DNA of 64,000 nucleotides. It comes from LMUY01 sp965199095 (GTDB taxonomy: Bacteria; Pseudomonadota; Alphaproteobacteria; Acetobacterales; Acetobacteraceae). Within the stretch, counting starts at the first letter, position 1; each line of letters starts with the position of its first letter. Below the pieces are notes generated by a model. It searched no databases and had not been told where the DNA came from. It saw only the letters and a program-made list of their open reading frames with translations. The DNA lies in assembly GCA_965199095.1 (NCBI GenBank), contig CBDAQM010000008.1, forward strand, positions 248,001 through 312,000, in the 5' to 3' direction. Of this stretch, positions 62,284 through 64,000 are shown piece after piece. Both the position numbers and the translations under genes were made by a program.

Positions 62284-63477
62284 ATGAGCAAGGCAGCCGG
62301 GACCCAAGGGCGGACAGCCAACATCGTCGGATGGGCGCACACGCCCTTCGGGAAATTGGACGCACCGGACGTAGAGGCGCTGATGGCTCAGGTAAGCCGG
62401 GCGGCGCTGGACCATGCCGGCGTGTCGCCCGACGACGTGGATGCCGTCGCAGTCGGTGTCTACAACAACGGCTTCTCCCGCCAGGGCTTCGAGGGCGCGC
62501 TCGCGGCGCTCGGCGAGCCGGCTCTGACCTACGTGCCCGCGGTGCATGTCGAGAACGCGTGCGCCACCGGTTCGGCTGCGATCCAGTCGGCGGCGAACGC
62601 GATCGAGAGCGGGCAGGCGCGCATCGCGCTGGTGATCGGTGCGGAGAAGATGACGGCGCTACCGACGGCGGTGGTGGGCGAGAATCTGCTGACCGGATGC
62701 TATCGCAAAGAGGAAGACCAGGTCGAGGGCGGGTTCGCCGGCATCTTCGGGCGCCTGGCTGAAATCTACTTTCAGCGCTATGGCGATAAAAGCGAGGAGT
62801 TGGCGCGGATCGCGGCGAAGAACCACCGCAACGGTGTCGCGAACCCGTGGGCGCAGATGCGCCGCGATCTCGGTTTTGAGTTCTGCAACACCGTCTCCGC
62901 CAAGAATCCTCGTGTCGCCGGGCCATTGCGGCGGACGGACTGCTCGCTCGTGTCCGACGGGGCGGCCGCGATCGTGCTGGCAGATGAGGAAACCGCGGGC
63001 ACGTTGCAGCGCGCCATCCGATTCCGCGCGCGCAGGCAGGTCAACGACATCCTTCCCCTGTCGCGGCGCGACCCGGTGGCCTTCGAAGGCGCGCGGCGCG
63101 CCTGGACCAAGGCGCGTGAGGATGCGGGCATCACGCTCGACGACCTTTCGCTGGTGGAGACCCATGACTGCTTCACCATGGCCGAACTGCTGGAATACGA
63201 GGCGATGGGCCTGGCCGAGCCGGGCCAGGGCTACCGGGTCGTGCGCGAAGGCGTCGCGGAAAAGACCGGGTGGCTGCCCATCAACCCGTCAGGCGGCTTG
63301 AAGTCCAAGGGCCACCCGATCGGCGCCACTGGCGTGTCCATGCACGTGATGGCGGCGCTGCAGCTCATGAACGAAGCCGGCGAGATGCAGATCCCAGGCG
63401 CCACGATGGCCGGCGTATTCAACATGGGCGGGGCGGCGGTGGCGAATTACGTCTCGGTCCTAGAACGCGTGCGCTGA
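62284..63477 (+). CDS. thiolase-family protein (acetyl-CoA acetyltransferase-like)
   Basis: A 397-residue thiolase of the SCP2/acetyltransferase type. The nucleophile Cys is in HVENACATGSAAIQSA near residue 97; the HDCF motif (VETHDCFTMAELL) and NPSGGLKSKGHPIGATGVSM give the catalytic His residues. GGAG-like AGGAG lies just before the ATG. It should cleave a beta-ketoacyl-CoA. The stop shares a base with the start of the next ligase gene (TGATG). Confidence 0.9.
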   Translation: MSKAAGTQGRTANIVGWAHTPFGKLDAPDVEALMAQVSRAALDHAGVSPDDVDAVAVGVYNNGFSRQGFEGALAALGEPALTYVPAVHVENACATGSAAIQSAANAIESGQARIALVIGAEKMTALPTAVVGENLLTGCYRKEEDQVEGGFAGIFGRLAEIYFQRYGDKSEELARIAAKNHRNGVANPWAQMRRDLGFEFCNTVSAKNPRVAGPLRRTDCSLVSDGAAAIVLADEETAGTLQRAIRFRARRQVNDILPLSRRDPVAFEGARRAWTKAREDAGITLDDLSLVETHDCFTMAELLEYEAMGLAEPGQGYRVVREGVAEKTGWLPINPSGGLKSKGHPIGATGVSMHVMAALQLMNEAGEMQIPGATMAGVFNMGGAAVANYVSVLERVR

Positions 63478-64000
63478 TGGGCGCCGGCTCGAGGATGGAC
63501 GCTGGCCCCGGCCTGCCGGTGTCGCGCAAGGTGATGAACTTGGCGCAGTTCGTCACCCAGTCGGCCCGGCGGTTCCCAGACCGGCCGGCGTTGATTTGGG
63601 GGGACCGGCGCTGGAGTTGGGCCGAATTTAATGCGCGGGTCTCCGCACTATCGGCCGTGCTGGCCGATCACGGCATCGGGTTCGGTGACCGGGTCGTCGT
63701 CCAGTCGAAAAACAGCAACCTGATGCTGGAGTCGATGTGGGCCTGCTTCCGCATCGGCGCGGTATGGGTGCCAACCAACTTCCGCCTGCTGCCGGACGAT
63801 GTCGCCTATATCGCGACCGCATCCGGCGCCCGCGCGCTGCTGTGCGGGGGCGAATTCCCGGAGCACGCCGCGGCAGTGGCGAACGTTATGTCCGACATGG
63901 CCCTGGTAGCCCGGATGGGGCCTGGTCCGTTCGACGCGCCCGACCTGGACGCGCTCATGGCGGCGCAGGCAGGGGCCGAATACCCGGCGGCGGCGGTAGA
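63477..64000 (+). CDS. AMP-binding acyl-CoA synthetase, partial (runs off right edge)
   Basis: The frame opens at ATG 63477 (MGAGSRMDAGPGLPVSRKVM), coupled to the thiolase stop, and stays open to the end of the window, about 174 residues. It has the usual N-terminal ligase blocks: FVTQSARRFPDRPALIWGDRRW, GIGFGDRVVVQSKNSNLMLE and WACFRIGAVWVPTNFRLLPD. The AMP-binding motif lies outside the window. It probably supplies the CoA ester for the thiolase step. Confidence 0.85.
   Translation, partial: MGAGSRMDAGPGLPVSRKVMNLAQFVTQSARRFPDRPALIWGDRRWSWAEFNARVSALSAVLADHGIGFGDRVVVQSKNSNLMLESMWACFRIGAVWVPTNFRLLPDDVAYIATASGARALLCGGEFPEHAAAVANVMSDMALVARMGPGPFDAPDLDALMAAQAGAEYPAAAV

Noticed and set aside
1..64000. 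CRISPR array
   Set aside because: No regularly spaced direct repeats were seen by eye. The only notable repeats are the 119-bp pair and the IS termini.
1..64000. tRNA or rRNA genes
   Set aside because: No cloverleaf with a TTCGANNC arm and CCA-type end, and no rRNA-like conserved sequence, was found in the intergenic gaps.

Overview
The window is GC-rich (roughly two thirds G+C by eye). Its gene families are typical of an alphaproteobacterium: an aerobic-type cobF, a glxBCD/type III glutamine synthetase cluster, an ELM1-family protein, class II fumarase, three chemoreceptors, and IS1380/IS66/IS630-type transposases. Rhodospirillales, perhaps Acetobacteraceae, is my best guess. That placement is inference from gene content and base composition, not a phylogeny. 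I see no tRNA, rRNA or CRISPR array.

Layout. 0-9.4 kb: an ABC exporter pair running off the left edge, a flavin-dependent monooxygenase, fumarase C, a large chemoreceptor ending in a CheR-docking pentapeptide, a stress-protein gene broken by an internal deletion, two overlapping lipoprotein genes and a small membrane protein. 9.5-14.4 kb: cobF and an ssu-like sulfonate/nitrate-type ABC importer with its own monooxygenase. 14.6-17.4 kb: an IS1380-family element and small accessory genes. 17.4-23.3 kb: a LacI regulator and nucleoside hydrolase divergent from a CUT1-type ABC importer that lacks an ATPase, with a perfect 16-bp palindrome between them. 23.4-25.0 kb: an old-yellow-enzyme reductase fused in frame to a BLUF blue-light sensor, the most unusual gene here. 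25.3-30.3 kb: a small secreted protein, a glutathione transferase, a spore-photoproduct-lyase-like radical SAM protein, and a methyltransferase gene split by an IS66-type element with perfect terminal repeats and an 8-bp target duplication. 30.2-35.8 kb: a signalling island (REC plus degenerate EAL, chemoreceptor, GAF protein, lone receiver) with an IS630 remnant. 35.8-39.9 kb: purS, purC, an NRDE protein, a histidine-rich secreted protein, purB and a TerC-family protein. 40-45.8 kb: sulfotransferase, ELM1, a 625-residue unknown protein, a DUF2442/DUF4160 pair and an acyl-CoA ligase. 45.9-49.9 kb: a third chemoreceptor, an MFS transporter and an XRE-cupin regulator. 49.95-55.3 kb: a tightly coupled operon glxB-glxC-glxD-glnT-FAD oxidoreductase. 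55.4-64 kb: an iron-type alcohol dehydrogenase, an amino-acid-type ABC importer with its GntR regulator, and a divergent catabolic run (DUF1185 protein, hydrolase, SDR, thiolase, acyl-CoA ligase) that leaves the window.

Two copies of a 119-bp structured repeat (8799-8917 and 25865-25983) lie in opposite orientations about 17 kb apart. Together with the insertion elements, broken genes and a synteny break next to purS, they show that the 8.8-35.7 kb stretch has been actively rearranged.
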